DNA of 64,000 bases from Anaspis maculata (GCA_949128115.1 OX421965.1:8711420-8775419); one strand, 5' to 3'. Counted from the stretch's first letter, positions 33,722 through 46,376 are shown. The notes: generated by a model not told the origin, from the letters alone. Numbers and translations: made by a program.

Positions 33722-35568
33722 ATATCCCGTTCACTTATTATTTCCAGTAAAACTTTGACTTTGACTTTTTGAAATAAAAATAAAGTGACAAACTGGAGCG
33801 CTAGGAGGATGCGGCTTGCAGATATTTTTTTCTTAAGCATCCGCCCGAGTTCCACCGCCTTATCGAGTGCTCGCTATACCAAGTCCTCCGCCTTACCAAG
33901 TCCTCATTGGGGACGCGCTGTGCGCCAGGCTGCGCGCGCCGGCACCATGCAATTTCATTTTTCGCAAATTTGCCCGCCAAACAGTGTTGTCATCAATAGA
34001 GATAGTAGATACGCGGCTGTGTCTTTTTATACAAGGTGGAAACCTTAACTGGATTACAACCCTCAGTTACACGGAAGTTCTGTGAAAACTCCAGAAGTTG
34101 ATTTCTGTTTTTAATTGCGCACATTTCAGCGGTCAATCGGTCATGTTTTTGCTTTACCTCTAGCAGCGCAACCACCCTTAAGGCTGTATTCTCAGTAGGT
34201 AAAAACTATTTGAAGGATTTCTTCCTCAAAAATGGAGATAAGACACATTTTTTTATACGGTGTACTGAGTGTATTACAAAATTGAGTACAAAGCGTTTTC
34301 GTAATTATGTGGAAAAAATATATATTTTTCTTCTTTGTTAACGTTTTTCAAAAAACGGCTCTGTACTCAATTTTATACGTCTCTCAAAATTATGAAACAG
34401 TTGAAAATTTTTTTGTTTGTCAAAAAATTCCCAGTAATACTTCAAAAACTTTTCCAATGTTTTAGGGCTATTGGCCTCCCAAAAAAATGTGGGGAAATCC
34501 AAACGGAAACAAAGTGGACAAACATTTAATGGAATCCCATCAAAATCTCTATATCTCTTCATCTTCATTTTTGAGGGAGAAATATTGATACCCTGCATAT
34601 ACAGCCTCAACTTTCTTTCATAAAATGCAAAGGCAGATCGGGTATCGGGTGACACATCGTTAAAAAGAACTTATTAAGAGGAATACAGTGCCGTTTTTTT
34701 CTCCAAAATTCCGAAAAACTAAAAAAATCAAACACATAGTTATTTCAGGTCAACTTTGAGAATGAGAAATGCTACAGAATGTCACAGATAAATTTCACGC
34801 CGCTTAACCTTCTGCCAGGAATGAAATGAACATTTTGAACACCTTTTTATGATAAATAAAAAAGTTGACTTAAAATGTTCGTTGTAAGTTTTTTCCACCC
34901 GCGTTGTAATTTTGTTTCCTTTATTTTTAGGAATATAAAAAATTGAAAACTGCGCTGTATTCCTCTCGATAAGCCCTTTCTAAGAATGTACCACTTGCAC
35001 TATGGTTATGTAAAATGCAGGTTAAATATGATTTCTTTGAAAAAAATATAAATATCAACATACACTGTAGTTCGTTTTGGAGAGAAATTCAAAATCGTCC
35101 TTCCATTTTTCGAAACCTGCTGCTTCGCATTCGACTGTTAATTTGAAATATATCATTTCAGTATCTTTTCCTTTTGTTTCCGTGTAAGGAAAACCTTTTG
35201 TAATGAACTGAGTATGGGGAAGAAATTAGTCTATCTACTATCTCTGGTGATGACAACACTGTTTGGCGCGCAAATTTGCGATGAATGAAATTGCATGGTG
35301 CCGGCGCGCGCAGCCTGGCGCACAGCGCGTCCCCAATGAGAACTTGGTAAGGCGGAGGACTTGGTATAGCGAGCACTCGGTAAGGCGGGAGAACTCGGGC
35401 GGATGCTTAAGGAAAAAATATCTGCATACGGCTTATGGTCGCCGATAGTTTCGCTCCAAAACTTTGCAGGTGCCATCAGCCATTGCTGTAGCCCCCCAGC
35501 TTTTCACTGTATTTTTGCTCCAAAAGTAATTCTACTGAAAATAAAAAGTGAATGAGATATACCTACGT
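33722..35568. mobile_element. 1.85-kb foldback, long form of the 10284-10509 MITE family
   Basis: The outer ends match the short MITE at 10284 (CCGTTCACTTATTATTTCCA, AAATAAAGTGACAAACTGGA, AGGAGGATGCGGCT). Inside them, arms of about 200 bp pair (33826-34020 against 35225-35415). They are GC-rich: GGGGACGCGCTGTGCGCCAG, GCGCGCCGGCACCATGCAAT. About 1.2 kb of AT-rich unique sequence separates the arms. Confidence 0.85.
34338..34655 (-). pseudogene. Possible LINE C-terminal fragment or unknown frame in the foldback loop
   Basis: The 105-codon minus-strand frame reads SAFAFYERKLRLYMQGI, then FDGIPLNVCPLCFRLDFP and KYYWEFFDKQKNFQLF. CPLC followed by an aromatic/His-rich stretch recalls the Cys motif at the end of LINE polyproteins, but the later His/Cys residues are not clear. 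It is bounded upstream by a stop near 34680. It could be a captured fragment or chance. Confidence 0.3.
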
Positions 35569-35572
35569 ATAA

Positions 35573-35695
35573 AAGCTGTATTACACTACACAATTTCTTG
35601 AACAATCTGCCAAAATAGTGTCAAAAAACAATGAACATGATTGTTTAACTGACAGATTGTACAAGAAATTGTGTTGTGTAATACAGTTATAGCTG
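35573..35695. mobile_element. Hairpin MITE, family CTGTATTACAC, copy 1
   Basis: GCTGTATTACACTACACAAT then TTCTTGAACAATCTG at the left is inverted at the right (CAGATTGTACAAGAAATTGT, then GTGTAATACAGTTATAGCT). A second copy lies at 62541-62685. Confidence 0.8.
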
Positions 35696-36695
35696 AATAA
35701 TACGGATAAATTTCCACCCAAGTTTGAAGTCAATATATTAAAGAACAATAATTGATCCGATTTGGATGTTTTTCCTCTGAATTACGGGATGATTCTTCGG
35801 GGATCTGACTGGAAAACCAATTTTCGGATCAATGCTGGCTACGACGTGCCGGGTGGGACATTGGTGTGATGTTTTTTAAAACACCGGCAATAGCAGAAAA
35901 TTCCAGTTTATAACCAGCTGTTCCCCTAACTTTCCTTAACGTGCTCTTCTTGTTTCAAATTTTATCCTCATTTTTAGGAGAGATGGCTTTTCCAAATTAA
36001 ATATTTTCTTTTTGAAAGTTAGGCATCCTTCTATAGAATTAGAGAAGGAAGGTCTCTAGACCTTTGCTATCCTCAAGAAGGTGTGTCGTATGATCCATCT
36101 GTAACAGACTCGACCCCCTTAGATAACACTTTCTTTGTTGTGATGATTTTTGTATTCTTTCGATCATTATCCTAGATATTCTCATAATTTCTTTGACGTT
36201 AAAATCGTCTGGAAAATCATTTTAGCCGATTAGTTTGAGCCCACGACCTCCTGAAGGCTGTATTGAGGGTACAGTTGCTTACTTCGGGTTTAATTTTAAA
36301 CCCCATGAACATGTTTACAAGTGGTGAGGAATCTCAACTAAAAACTGTAACAATACATGAAATATTATTAAGTAAGTAGGTATCATACTATTTTACACCA
36401 TTTAGTGGTTATGGACATAATAAAGCAGGAAAGTGAATCTCTACAGGGCTAGTAGGCATATTTAAGGACGAGCGTAAGCGAGGCCTGGGAGCCTACGTGC
36501 CCTGTAAAGACACTAACTGTCCTGGCGTATTATGTATAACGTTTTACCAGAAACTACCTCAATAAACCACAAACTAAAGAAATAAATTGGTACCAGAATT
36601 CTGAAATATCATTCTGACACAATTTGGCCAATATCACGTTGCTGGGTCTGGTTTTCAACAGTTTTCAGCAAATTTTAAGCAAACAAAACGTCTCT

Positions 36696-36786
36696 TGAGG
36701 CAGAAAAGTAAGATTTCCCTGCCTAGGCAGGTTAGATCTTTACCTGTCCAGGCAGGGAAATCTTACTTTCCTGCGTCAAAAGACGC
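36696..36786. repeat. Short palindrome
   Basis: CAGAAAAGTAAGATTTCCCT then GCCTAGGCAGG is inverted around TTAGATCTTTACC as CCAGGCAGGGAAATCTTACT then TTCCTG. Arms are about 35 bp. Confidence 0.8.
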
Positions 36787-37594
36787 TTGTAATGGACACT
36801 TTACCTGCCAGTTTAGGGTAAAAACATTTTTAAAGCACTTTCCTATGACACAAGGAAATCTAGGTTATACAAGACCCTCCCATCAAGGGTGGTTGGAGCT
36901 CGGGTTGGAGCTTCCAGGGATGGTTGTGACTTCAAATATGTAGTTACATCGGTAATTTTCATTTTTCAATCAAAAACCTATTATTTCTATGCAGCTCTAT
37001 ATTAGTCTTTCCATTAATCACTTCAAATCTTGAAAGTTTCACTTCAGGTGTGGGGGGTGGTTCGTTCACCCTGACCCAAAATGGATAATCATGTTCTATA
37101 TGGTGATTTCAATAAAAGGAATGAGTCCAGCGACCTCGAAAACATATAAATTGATACCTTACTCGAACACCTTATTCATACATGTTTTTTTGGCTTTATT
37201 GGCGGCCATTTTGAAAACCAGGCTACTATTTGCATTTTTTATGAAATTATGATTGACTAGTGTATTCAGCATGTTCAATTCACTTGAATTCGATATTTTC
37301 CATGCCATTTTGGCGCAAATAGATTTTTTCTAAAAACGAGAAATCAATCCCTCCTCCCCCCCCATATCTCGGCTCCCCCCGAAGGGATTTTCAAGAACTA
37401 CGGGTCAAATCGCTTAGAATTCTTTAAAGATCACGTGTATCAAATCTGTTGCTTGTATCATAAAATGCAGTTTTATTTTGCTTACCGCTAGTACTATATT
37501 GGGTAACCTACCTTCCAACCAGAGGAAGTTGAGGCAAGGCTATTCCGGACGGAGAGACAGAGACACTAGATTGGCAGGTGTGTTGTATTCGATT

Positions 37595-38475
37595 TAGGGA
37601 TGAGCGATATCGTGATTTTTCGATCACTGTGATATCAATCACAGCGATCGTTTAGTATCAGTGATTTTAAACTGTTACTGTGATTGACAGAGGGGGGCTT
37701 TTGAAGGCGCCAATTTTTTTTTCCAAATAGGATTTTAAATTTTCGGTGCCGAAAAACCATGTCTGCTCAATATGTTACAGAAAGTGGACTTACCTACTGA
37801 AACTGACATGCCATATAGCATACATCAGGTAAATTTCAAATCAAATTTGGAAAAAAATATAGAGGTAGCTACGTTCAGTATCGAGATCGGAGATTAATTA
37901 TTTGCAAAATTTTATATTTAAACATTTTATAAACTATGAAGTATGAACAAAAAATGGATGTTTAAGAGGTTCACATTTGAATTCACAAACAAGAAATAAT
38001 ATTGATGAACGTAGGTATATAAACTAATTAATATATTATAAACTGTTGAACAAAGATAAGAATTTAATTTGAATTCACAAACAAGAAATATGGATAAACG
38101 TAGGTATAAAACTAAAATAAGTATTATAAACTGTTGAACAAGGGTAAAAATTTAAAGTTTCACATTTGCATTAAGTCATCGGCACAGTGGAAGGCAAGAC
38201 AAGTGCGGTGACGACAACGGCCGAGACCAAGTCGACCCGGCGCAGATGAAGGTGACCATCCATTGGCGCGAATTCGCGAAGCTCGAAACGGAACCGAACG
38301 GGCAAAATTTGCCAAATTCTGATCAGCAACGCATTATTTCGGATTTTCGGTCAATCACAGCGATCACGGTGATCACGGCGATCACCGGGTTAGAGGAAAA
38401 TTAGTAACATCCGTTATTCGTGATTGAGTGATATCAGTGATTGAATCACAGTTCGTGAAATATCGCCCATCCCTA
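37595..38475. mobile_element. Non-autonomous hAT element with exact 8-bp TSD
   Basis: The element begins TAGGGATGAGCGATAT and ends ATATCGCCCATCCCTA. It is flanked by an exact 8-bp duplication ATTCGATT (37587-37594 and 38476-38483). Eight-base duplications and TAGGGxTGxGCGA-type ends are characteristic of hAT transposons. The subterminal regions hold many copies of GTGATC/GATCAC, often paired (CAGCGATCACGGTGATCACG), plausible transposase sites. At 881 bp without a transposase frame it is a MITE-like derivative. Confidence 0.93.
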
Positions 38476-38483
38476 ATTCGATT

Positions 38484-39426
38484 AGCTCTCTCGGAAATGG
38501 CGATCTGGCTCGCGGCAAGCGCCCATCGCATAATGCACTGTCATCCTCATCGGTTTAACGCTCCGGCAAAGAGCGGAGGACAATAGTGCGAAAAGAATGA
38601 AAGGATTAGGTACATGTGCGCGGTTTGGCAATGCAGAGCTTGACGTCATTTCTTATACCTAGTCTGAATACAGGTTTCCTAAATTGAGCGTCTCTCTCTG
38701 GCCCGTGACGTCACGTTCGATTGCGCAGTAAATCGTCGCAGTCCTAGTGTGCCAACATTGCCCCGATGCCATAAGCCGAACGTGTGTTTTGATGGTGTTA
38801 TTATCGGTATTTATACAGTTTTAACAAGTAGTTATGGAAAATATATGTTGTGGGCCACTATGCAAGTCCACAACTTATACAGCGAATGTGTCCCTAACAT
38901 AGACGTCCCTAAGCATAGATCCATAAAATACGACGTGACACTCGAAGAAGCAAAAAGAACCACAAGCCCTTCAGCGTTATAATAGTAGGGAGCTTCCTGC
39001 TTAGTTCATCAAGTATCAATAATTCAAGGGTACACTTGGCCACATTTTTGCATCAAACACTTCAAATTTATAGTGATGGCCATAATACACCAAAAAATAT
39101 CAAAAGTGGGACATGGGACTTTTGATCTGAAAGCTCAGAAAAATGTTTTTTGTGAAAATGAAATGAAATTAAATGAAAAATGTATAGAATATAGTTCTAG
39201 GAGGATAGTTGTTCCCGTGACGTGTTATTCTTGTTTTTTTTTGAGGGGGGGGAGGATTTTTGATTATTTTCAATTTTCGTTTTTTTTTTCGAAAACAAAA
39301 ACTGAAATAACACGTCATGGGAACCCTCCCACATCGACCTTTTTTCTTCATATGTTCCATCTTATTAAAAAATGAGACCGCTCAATGGGAACGGAAAAGA
39401 CATGTTTTTGCGTTTTTATCCGCCAC
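38484..39426. other. Interval between two hAT elements
   Basis: No gene recognised. The plus-strand frame 38749-38982 is not a family I know. A hairpin lies at 39211-39326. Confidence 0.5.
39211..39326. repeat. Short hairpin
   Basis: GTTCCCGTGACGTGTTATTC at 39209 is inverted near 39325 (AATAACACGTCATGGGAAC) around a loop with homopolymer runs. Confidence 0.75.
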
Positions 39427-39434
39427 CGTACAGT

Positions 39435-41569
39435 CAGTGACGGATTAACCAATAGGCTAAGTAGGCTGCAGCCTAGGACGCCTCGATAAAAGGGGGCGCC
39501 GACCGAGGCAAAATTGGGAAAAAGCATGAATTTGCAAAAAAAATTGTGGTTTCATGTTTCCTATTGTTGCAATAATTTTAGGCCAGCTAGAAAAGTTGGG
39601 TAGGTACTTCTCGACATTCACTCCCAAGTAAAGAAATGCTATGAAAAAAAAGAATCGAAATGCTGGCAACTGATGAATTATGAATAAAATGATTAAATCA
39701 CATTATAGGGTGACTACCTACGCACGTCCTTTGCTTATAAAAAAAACTGGTGACTGTACTCGAAAATGAACCGTTGAAAGGTGGAAGGTCTTTGCCCCAC
39801 GGCGCCGGCGTAAGACACCGGGAAAAAGGTTGTATTTTCGCTTATAGCTCAAGCGGCGAAGCGAATGAATGTCACTCACCATCTTTGAAATAACATAAAA
39901 TGACTTTTTTTTTTTTGGGGGGACAGACCTCCACTAATATTTATACTGGGTGGTCCAGGTTATAGTAGCAATAGTTCACCATTCGATGGTCCATCGAAAA
40001 CTAGGTCGCGACATGCATAATTTAATTTTTCTCCAAAACGCTTCCCAAGGGAAATAGTAAATAGAGCCCTTCAAAGTTCAGTTTTTAAAATCATCTTTTT
40101 GCATAACTCTCAAGTCATCAAAGCGATGTTCACCAAATTTGGTACAAATACTTATGAAATAAATATACCTATCACTTGACGTAGATAACTTTTGTCAAAA
40201 TTGTCCAGTGGCGTAGATACCAGAGAATTTCTCAACTTCTCCCACCCCATTTTCTACGTCACTGGATATTTTCAAGATATTATACTTTTTTTGAATTCCT
40301 TGTTCAATTCAGAAAAAAAAGTTAACATTGTAAAATTTTGATTAGAAGCTTCATTTCCGAGATATTTGGGTTTGAAACTTTGGAAAACGCTTCGAAATCG
40401 CGACTTTCGAAGGCCTAAAAATTAAAATCCAAGAAAACTCATGATTCCTCAACTGGAATAAGTTTTCTAGGTCGTTTAAGTTGATTTACTGCCATATTTT
40501 GCTGAGAAACGAGGCGTTTCCAGAAAAAAACAATTTGGGCTCTGGAAAGTGGCGATTTCGAGATGTTCTACAAAGTTTAAAACCCAAATATCTCAAAAAT
40601 CAAGCCTCTAATCAAAATTTTACAGAAGTAACTTTTTTTCTAAATTGAACAAGGAAATCGAAAAAAATATAGTTTTCCAAAAATATTCAGTGGCGTGAAG
40701 AATAGGGCGTGAAAAGTAAAACAACTCCCACGCATCTACGCCACTGGACAATTTTGACAAAAGTTATGTACGTAAAGTGATGGATATTCATTTCGTAAGT
40801 ATTTGTACCAAATTTGGTAGAAATCGCTTTGATGACTTGAGAGTTATTGCAAAAAGATTATTTCAAAAATTGAACTTTGAAGGGCTCTATCTCCCTTAGG
40901 AAGCGTTTTGGAGAAAAATTAAATTATGCATGTCGACCTAGTTTTCGATGGACTATCGAATGGTGAATTATTGCTACTATAACCTGGACCACCCTGTATA
41001 GAAATGAAAATCACCTGCCCACAGGCTAAAAGGGTCTATTCAGTCACTAGTGGTCACTAGTGTTTTACACTTCACATACCTACTTATAGTGTGCTACTCT
41101 ATGATTGTATCAGTTTTGTTCTGTTCTTGAACAGCCTATAATTTTTTTCTATTCAATCTTTGAAAATTGAAGAAAAAATGGAGGTGGATTTTTTTCATTA
41201 ATGGGGCCTTGCACTGCCACTTTTACACACCGAGGGCGCCACGACCGTTGGGGGCAAATTCGACAATTTTGACGGCGTTGACGCTTCAGCGACCGACGTC
41301 CGTCATTTTATGTCTTGATTTGAAATTTGGATAACCTTTGTTTCTTGCTTGACGTCTCCAGTCACTGTCAGTTACTGGTCAAACTACTCAAACTCCCCTG
41401 TTTTTCGCGTCGTTACGGCCGCTTTATCGAAGTAGGCGCCCCCTACAGTAGTGGCGACCTCACGTTGAGTTCTTCAATTGCAAGGCCCCATTGTTGTAGT
41501 TTCAAAAGTGAAGGGGGGGGCGCCGAAATGAATCAGCCTAGGACGCCACTGCTCACTAATCCGGCACTG
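39435..41569. mobile_element. Non-autonomous hAT element, 2.1 kb, exact 8-bp TSD
   Basis: Starts CAGTGACGGATTAACC and ends AATCCGGCACTG. It is flanked by an exact 8-bp duplication CGTACAGT (39427-39434 and 41570-41577). The word CCTAGGACGCC occurs near both ends. CAGTGxCGGATT ends with an 8-bp duplication are typical of hAT. No transposase is seen. Its middle is occupied by a complete foldback at 39944-40998. Confidence 0.93.
39944..40998. mobile_element. Foldback element D, nested in the hAT element
   Basis: The left arm from TACTGGGTGGTCCAGGTTAT (39944) pairs with the right arm ending ATAACCTGGACCACCCTGTA (40998). Arms are about 280-300 bp. The core 40340-40655 is nearly the same as in foldback A (7005-7325), although the arms are unrelated. 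Confidence 0.88.
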
Positions 41570-41600
41570 CGTACAGTAATTTTGTTAAAGTGCGTTCAGT

Positions 41601-41738
41601 CAGCTTATTTAGTCGCAAGTTTTAGTTTTAGTCGTAAGCGCAGCGATGCTCATTGGCTGTCATGAACCAGCCTCCTCAGATTAGCCAATAAGCGATGCTG
41701 CGCTTCGACTAAAATTAAAACTTGCGGCTAAATAAGCT
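41601..41738. mobile_element. Hairpin MITE, 138 bp
   Basis: CAGCTTATTTAGTCGCAAGT then TTTAGTTTTAGTCG and GCGCAGCGATGCTCATTGGC is inverted after a loop of about 20 bp, ending AAATAAGCTG. Confidence 0.85.
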
Positions 41739-41739
41739 G

Positions 41740-43790
41740 TAATAATTTCTTTTCTCATTTTGATCTAAATGTTTCTTTTTAACCACAAGACTTGTTTACA
41801 AGAATAATTGAGGTAGGTAGGTGGACTTGATCAAAGTGATACCCTAGTGTATAGTATAAGGGTGTAATAATAAAGGTAGGTTAAGGTTAAATGAGCTTTG
41901 CAATGTGTTGCCATCCTAACTGAATGGATCGGGAATCCTGACATGTGCGAAACGCCTAGGTGCGATAGGTATATTTGGTTTTATTAAAATAAATTACTTC
42001 AAGTATATAAATTTAATACTGTTCACACTTGGGTTAGGTAGGTACCTACTTGGTGTAGTTCTGGCACGCTTCCATCAATCGCTGTTACTGAGAACTTCAA
42101 CTGCTGTTAATGGTATCAAATTTCAGACATGTATTTATAAACTTTGTATCTTGTATTATTTTAGAGTAAAAGAGACATCTAGATTTTTGCGATAAGTAGG
42201 ATTCTTCATTCTTGATCATCACATTAGCATAATATTTTAATAAGTACGAAATAGAGGCTCAATTAAAATGTACCTACTGGAACATTCAAGATTTATTTCT
42301 GAATCTTGGCAAAGGACCAAAAGCTTATTATAATACGTACATAAAACTATTTTCTTGTATTTGTTTTATATTGGTCGTAGGTGCATGCAGTAACTTTTGT
42401 ACTTCAGAAACTCAGCACATTAGGTCCCGCGCCAGAGTAACTTTTTTTGAAGAAGGTACCACGATGTAGATAGGTTTTCCTTTTCAACCATGAAGCCGTT
42501 TTCTCGCGGTACATAGTGCAATTAGACTGTTCTGTTCCTTTGAAACTCGTCAGTAGGTACTGTGATAAAACCCCCCTTTCCCTAATTATTTAGACGTGAA
42601 CAATCATGGATCCTTTACGTTGTGTTGAATTTTGTTGTGCCGTAGTTTATAACCCTTCTATCTGAATCATCAAATCGATTCTCAAATCCCTTCGGTTCCC
42701 AAATCATTCTAGTACCCCAGGCCCTTAATTTCCCAGGTTCTTTCGAAAGAGGACGATTGAACAAATGTTGCAAAATAAACAAAGTCTTTGAAACCAGACA
42801 CCTTTATTACATATCAATGGGTAATCGCCATTCTAATTTAGTGAATCCTGATTATGTACTTCAGTTGATTTAGTTGGTCATTTCATAACACCGTCCAGCT
42901 CACGATAGGGAATTTCGCTAGTTAATTCACGATCAGTTTCTGAAGGATAAATTATATCCTACTAATTACTCGCGAAAACTTGCGCCTAATTGATTCCACC
43001 CTTCCAAGTAAATTTCCGTTTCCGTATTCTTCCTGATCTGAAGAGCTATTGTCGAGCTAAATTTCAAAACGCACTTGAGTTTTAAGAGTGCTGCATATAT
43101 GTCTCTAGCGCTTTGTTCTCAGCAGGTAGGACCTACACTCCTACAGTCACACCTGTGGGAAACTACATATATCACTTTATAGAAGGGTTATTGAAGCTTC
43201 CACCATTTTTCTGGTGTTTTGAAGGTAGCTGAAAACAAGGTATTTAAAGGCTCACAGCTACCTGCTGAATATCTACTTGGTTTAACAATACCTTCGGCCT
43301 TTGGCTATTATATCGAAATAACCAGAACTAAAAGTTTATAAACAAACAATTAATTTCACCCTTTTGAACAATTATTTTTACATACATAGAAGATAGACTT
43401 GCCTTGATGCAGTATTTTCTTGTTAATGATGCACTAAAATTATTAACATTGGTTTTAGCACTCTTATATAAGTTTATTCTTGACGAATGCTAATTTTCTC
43501 CTGCCACACATCCGTTGGTGTCGAATGCACCCACGCCACTCCTCCCGCTGCTGTCACCCCCGTCGCTTTTTTTGGACCAATTTTTTTTCCACCCCTCTCA
43601 AGTGTGACAAACCCCTGACCTACAAACCTTGCTTCTTTGGAATGCTGCGCGATTACACCATCATCTCTTGTGCAATTTCTTTCCTTCCCAATATCGCCCG
43701 TAACGCTAATTTATTCCGAAATTTCAATTCCCCCTTATGATTTTGAGCTGGCCATCACAGTACATTGTCGTAGAAATCATGATCCTAGGA
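41740..43790. other. Low-repeat interval, no gene recognised
   Basis: The longest stretch of the window without a visible repeat. AT-rich, with scattered TAGGTACCTA words. The frame at 43480-43740 has no known motif. It could hold regulatory or unique intron sequence. Confidence 0.5.
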
Positions 43791-43792
43791 CT

Positions 43793-44725
43793 ATACCGTC
43801 CGTTTTTTATTTTAGGCCCCAGCCCGTAGCATCTTTATTATGGATTTCACATTCACACCCAATATATTATATATTTTTGAAATCAGAAAAACAAGATCTT
43901 TCTATTGATGATATGTCTAATTATTTTTGACAGATGTCATTTTTTGACAAATGACAGAATAGTACTTGTGATACATCATTTTAAAGCCTAATAAATTCTG
44001 AGGAGAACTGTGTTCTTATTTTTAAAATAGGGTGTCTTTTACAGCTTCTAGGGGACTTTCAATAGGAAAAAATTGTCAATTTCAGAAATAGCCACTCAAT
44101 AAGTAATAGGTATTTTTAAAATTAACTAATGGTGATGATCTGATTTTTAAATTGTCCAAATTATTGGGAAACTTTATAAACACCCTATCTTTCGGGTGGG
44201 CTCATAAAAACTCGAGGGGGGTCATTTCTGGCAAGCTCGGATGTCATCGCGTTGGGCCGGTGGTAGTTCCAATTCACTGATCGTCGAATCTTTCATTCAA
44301 GGAACAAGGAGACGGTCATTCGAGCAACTTCTTTAGGACATTTTTTGTTCCATTGTGATTAATTAATCATCATTATCATTAGTTTACATTGAAAATAGGT
44401 ACCTGCTTTACCTATTTACTTATTATGAATTTTTGAAATTCAACATTTTTTTCCTATTGAAAGACCCCTAGAAGCTGTAAAAGACACCCTATTACAAAAA
44501 TAAAAACACAGTTCTCCTCAGAATTTTATGGGCTTTAAAATGATGTGTCACAAGTGATATTCTGTCATTTATCAAAAAATGACATATGTCAAAAATAATT
44601 TGACATATCATCAGTCGGAAGATCTTGTTTTTGTGATTTCAAAAATATATAATATATTGGGTGTGAAACCCATAATAAAGATGCTACGGGCTGGGGCCTA
44701 AAATAAAAAACGGACGGTATACTAG
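43793..44725. mobile_element. 0.93-kb foldback
   Basis: The arm 43793-44095 (ACTATACCGTCCGTTTTTTA, GCCCCAGCCCGTAGCATCTT, AAATGACATCTGTC-type words) is inverted at 44430-44725. The loop is about 330 bp. TGACATATGTCA-like words occur in the arms. Confidence 0.85.
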
Positions 44726-44804
44726 CAAAAATACAAGGAGCCTTTTCTGTACCACTTCAAGATTTGTTTATTCGCGAATGCATTCTGGGGCTTCTATTTT
44801 GCTT

Positions 44805-45770
44805 TTTAGCGCACTTCTCCAAACGGGAAGGCGCTTTTGTCCTCGCTTTGTCCATCCGTCCGTCCGTCCGTCACAGCATCTAGTCCTAGACGAAAAAGTT
44901 TTTGCGAAAAATTTTTACTCCATTGGGTAGCTCATAACCTTGTATCCCGAACCAAGAAAAATCTCGACGAAATAATAATAAACAATGACAATAATAACAA
45001 ATTAGTGTGACGCGGCATCGCCGTTGAATGCTGCATTTCAGAAGCCGGCCTGATCTCGAAAGTTATCACATGCGAGGAAGTACCCGATCTTATCATTTTA
45101 CCATAATACATATGCGGAGTTTTATTTAGAGGATGATTTGAACTTCATTTTATTGAAAATTTCACATCAGTGCGAGGTGCAGGCCAATAGTTATTAATTT
45201 TTGAAAATGACTCCGAAACTACGGCTCGGCCACAAATGATTAATTCGTTGCTTGCTGGTGCTTGATATCCTTTCCTCCGAACAAAACGAAATTCAATACA
45301 GAAAATATTTCAACTCGAATGGGTAGCTCATGGCCTTGGTACGCGAATCAAGAAAAATTTTGCCGAAATAATCATGAACAATTACAAAAATAACATTTTG
45401 GTGTAGGGCGGCTTCGCCGATCAAGTGCTGGCATTCGCGGTAAGATGTAGAAAGTTGCGATATGCAGGCAACTACAATTTTTTAATGAAAGACATCATTG
45501 CATGTACGGCATTATATTTAGAGAACAATTTGAACTTACTTTTGACAAAAACCTCACTTCGATCCGACCGTCGGGTCAATTGTTATCAATTTTTGAAAAC
45601 GACCGCAAAGCCACGGCTCGGCGCATATTACACGACCCTACAAATTTAAAATCAGACGTGCCGAAATAGTAATTGAACATTTTGAAATAGCCAATACTAG
45701 GTACCTGAAGGATAATGGCACTCAAATTACGAAACATGCTCGCTCAATAACAAAAAAAAAGTAGGTAGGT
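44805..45770 (+). repeat. Repeat module Y, copy 1
   Basis: Begins TAGCGCACTTCTCCAAACGG, then a (CCGT)n run and GTCACAGCATCTAGTCCTAG. Inside are two diverged tandem subunits of about 350-400 bp (44925-45320 and 45321-45655), each with a GGGTAGCTCAT, CAAGAAAAAT, CGGCTCGGC series. Other copies: 53602-54570 (same orientation) and 55548-56480 (inverted). Confidence 0.85.
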
Positions 45771-46376
45771 ATCACTAAAAATCATGTGACAGGCTACCAT
45801 TTTTTCGGTTTTTCGATAAAAAAGAAATGTTCCAATTCAAAACTGAACCCGATATTCGTGTTCAAGGTCAAAATCAGTTGGAGAACATTTTTTTATATAA
45901 GTAACAGAATGACGCTTATGTGGCCGGTTTGTCTGTCTGTCTGTCTGTCTGTCCGAGTCCGTGCAGAAATTAAGACGCTGTACTCCTTCTCGAGAATTGA
46001 AACAAGAGTCTTGGAACTTTTTTCCGATTAATAGCTGATGTCCCCAAGGGTGGCCAATGGGCACTATTTTTGTTATCCATACATCGTTATCATTATTCTC
46101 GAAAAACAGAGATCTCCTGTGCACTTCGATGAAGTTGAACTTCTTCTCGGGAACTAAAGCTACAGCCCTTGAAGATTGAACTTTATCCGGTGGATAGCTT
46201 AGGTTCTCAAGGACCAAATAGGCAGAATGGCTTTCATAATTCGGCCGCCATCTTGGCTGCCATATTGAAACTTCTTATTAGTGGAACGATTGTCATGAAA
46301 CTTGAAACTTACCCTTGTCTAGTACGATCATTCTTATTTTCAAGCCAAATTTCATGATTGCCCCACCATCTTGTTT
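45770..46376 (-). repeat. Repeat module X, truncated copy
   Basis: Matches 54570-55190 in the same orientation: GTAGGTAGGTATCACTAAAA, a (GTCT)n run, CCCCAAGGGTGGCCAATGGG and the first CCGCCATCTTGG unit. Similarity stops at about 46376. Confidence 0.85.

Larger units (their letters stand above)
32962..37512. mobile_element. 4.5-kb foldback enclosing a second foldback
   Basis: The arm 32962-33640 is inverted at about 36820-37512. Landmarks are AACCGCTAGTACTA-like ends, GATTTGACCCGTAGTTCTTG, CCTTCGGGGGGAGCCGAGAT, CAATTTATATGTTTTCGAGG and the GGGAGGATCTTGTATAACCT inner edge. The interior holds the composite element 33722-35568, a hairpin MITE at 35573 and a palindrome at 36696. Confidence 0.85.

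Noticed and set aside
45930..45955. (GTCT)n and (CCGT)n runs as independent features of interest
   Set aside because: They are recurrent internal parts of modules X and Y and vary in length as ordinary microsatellites.
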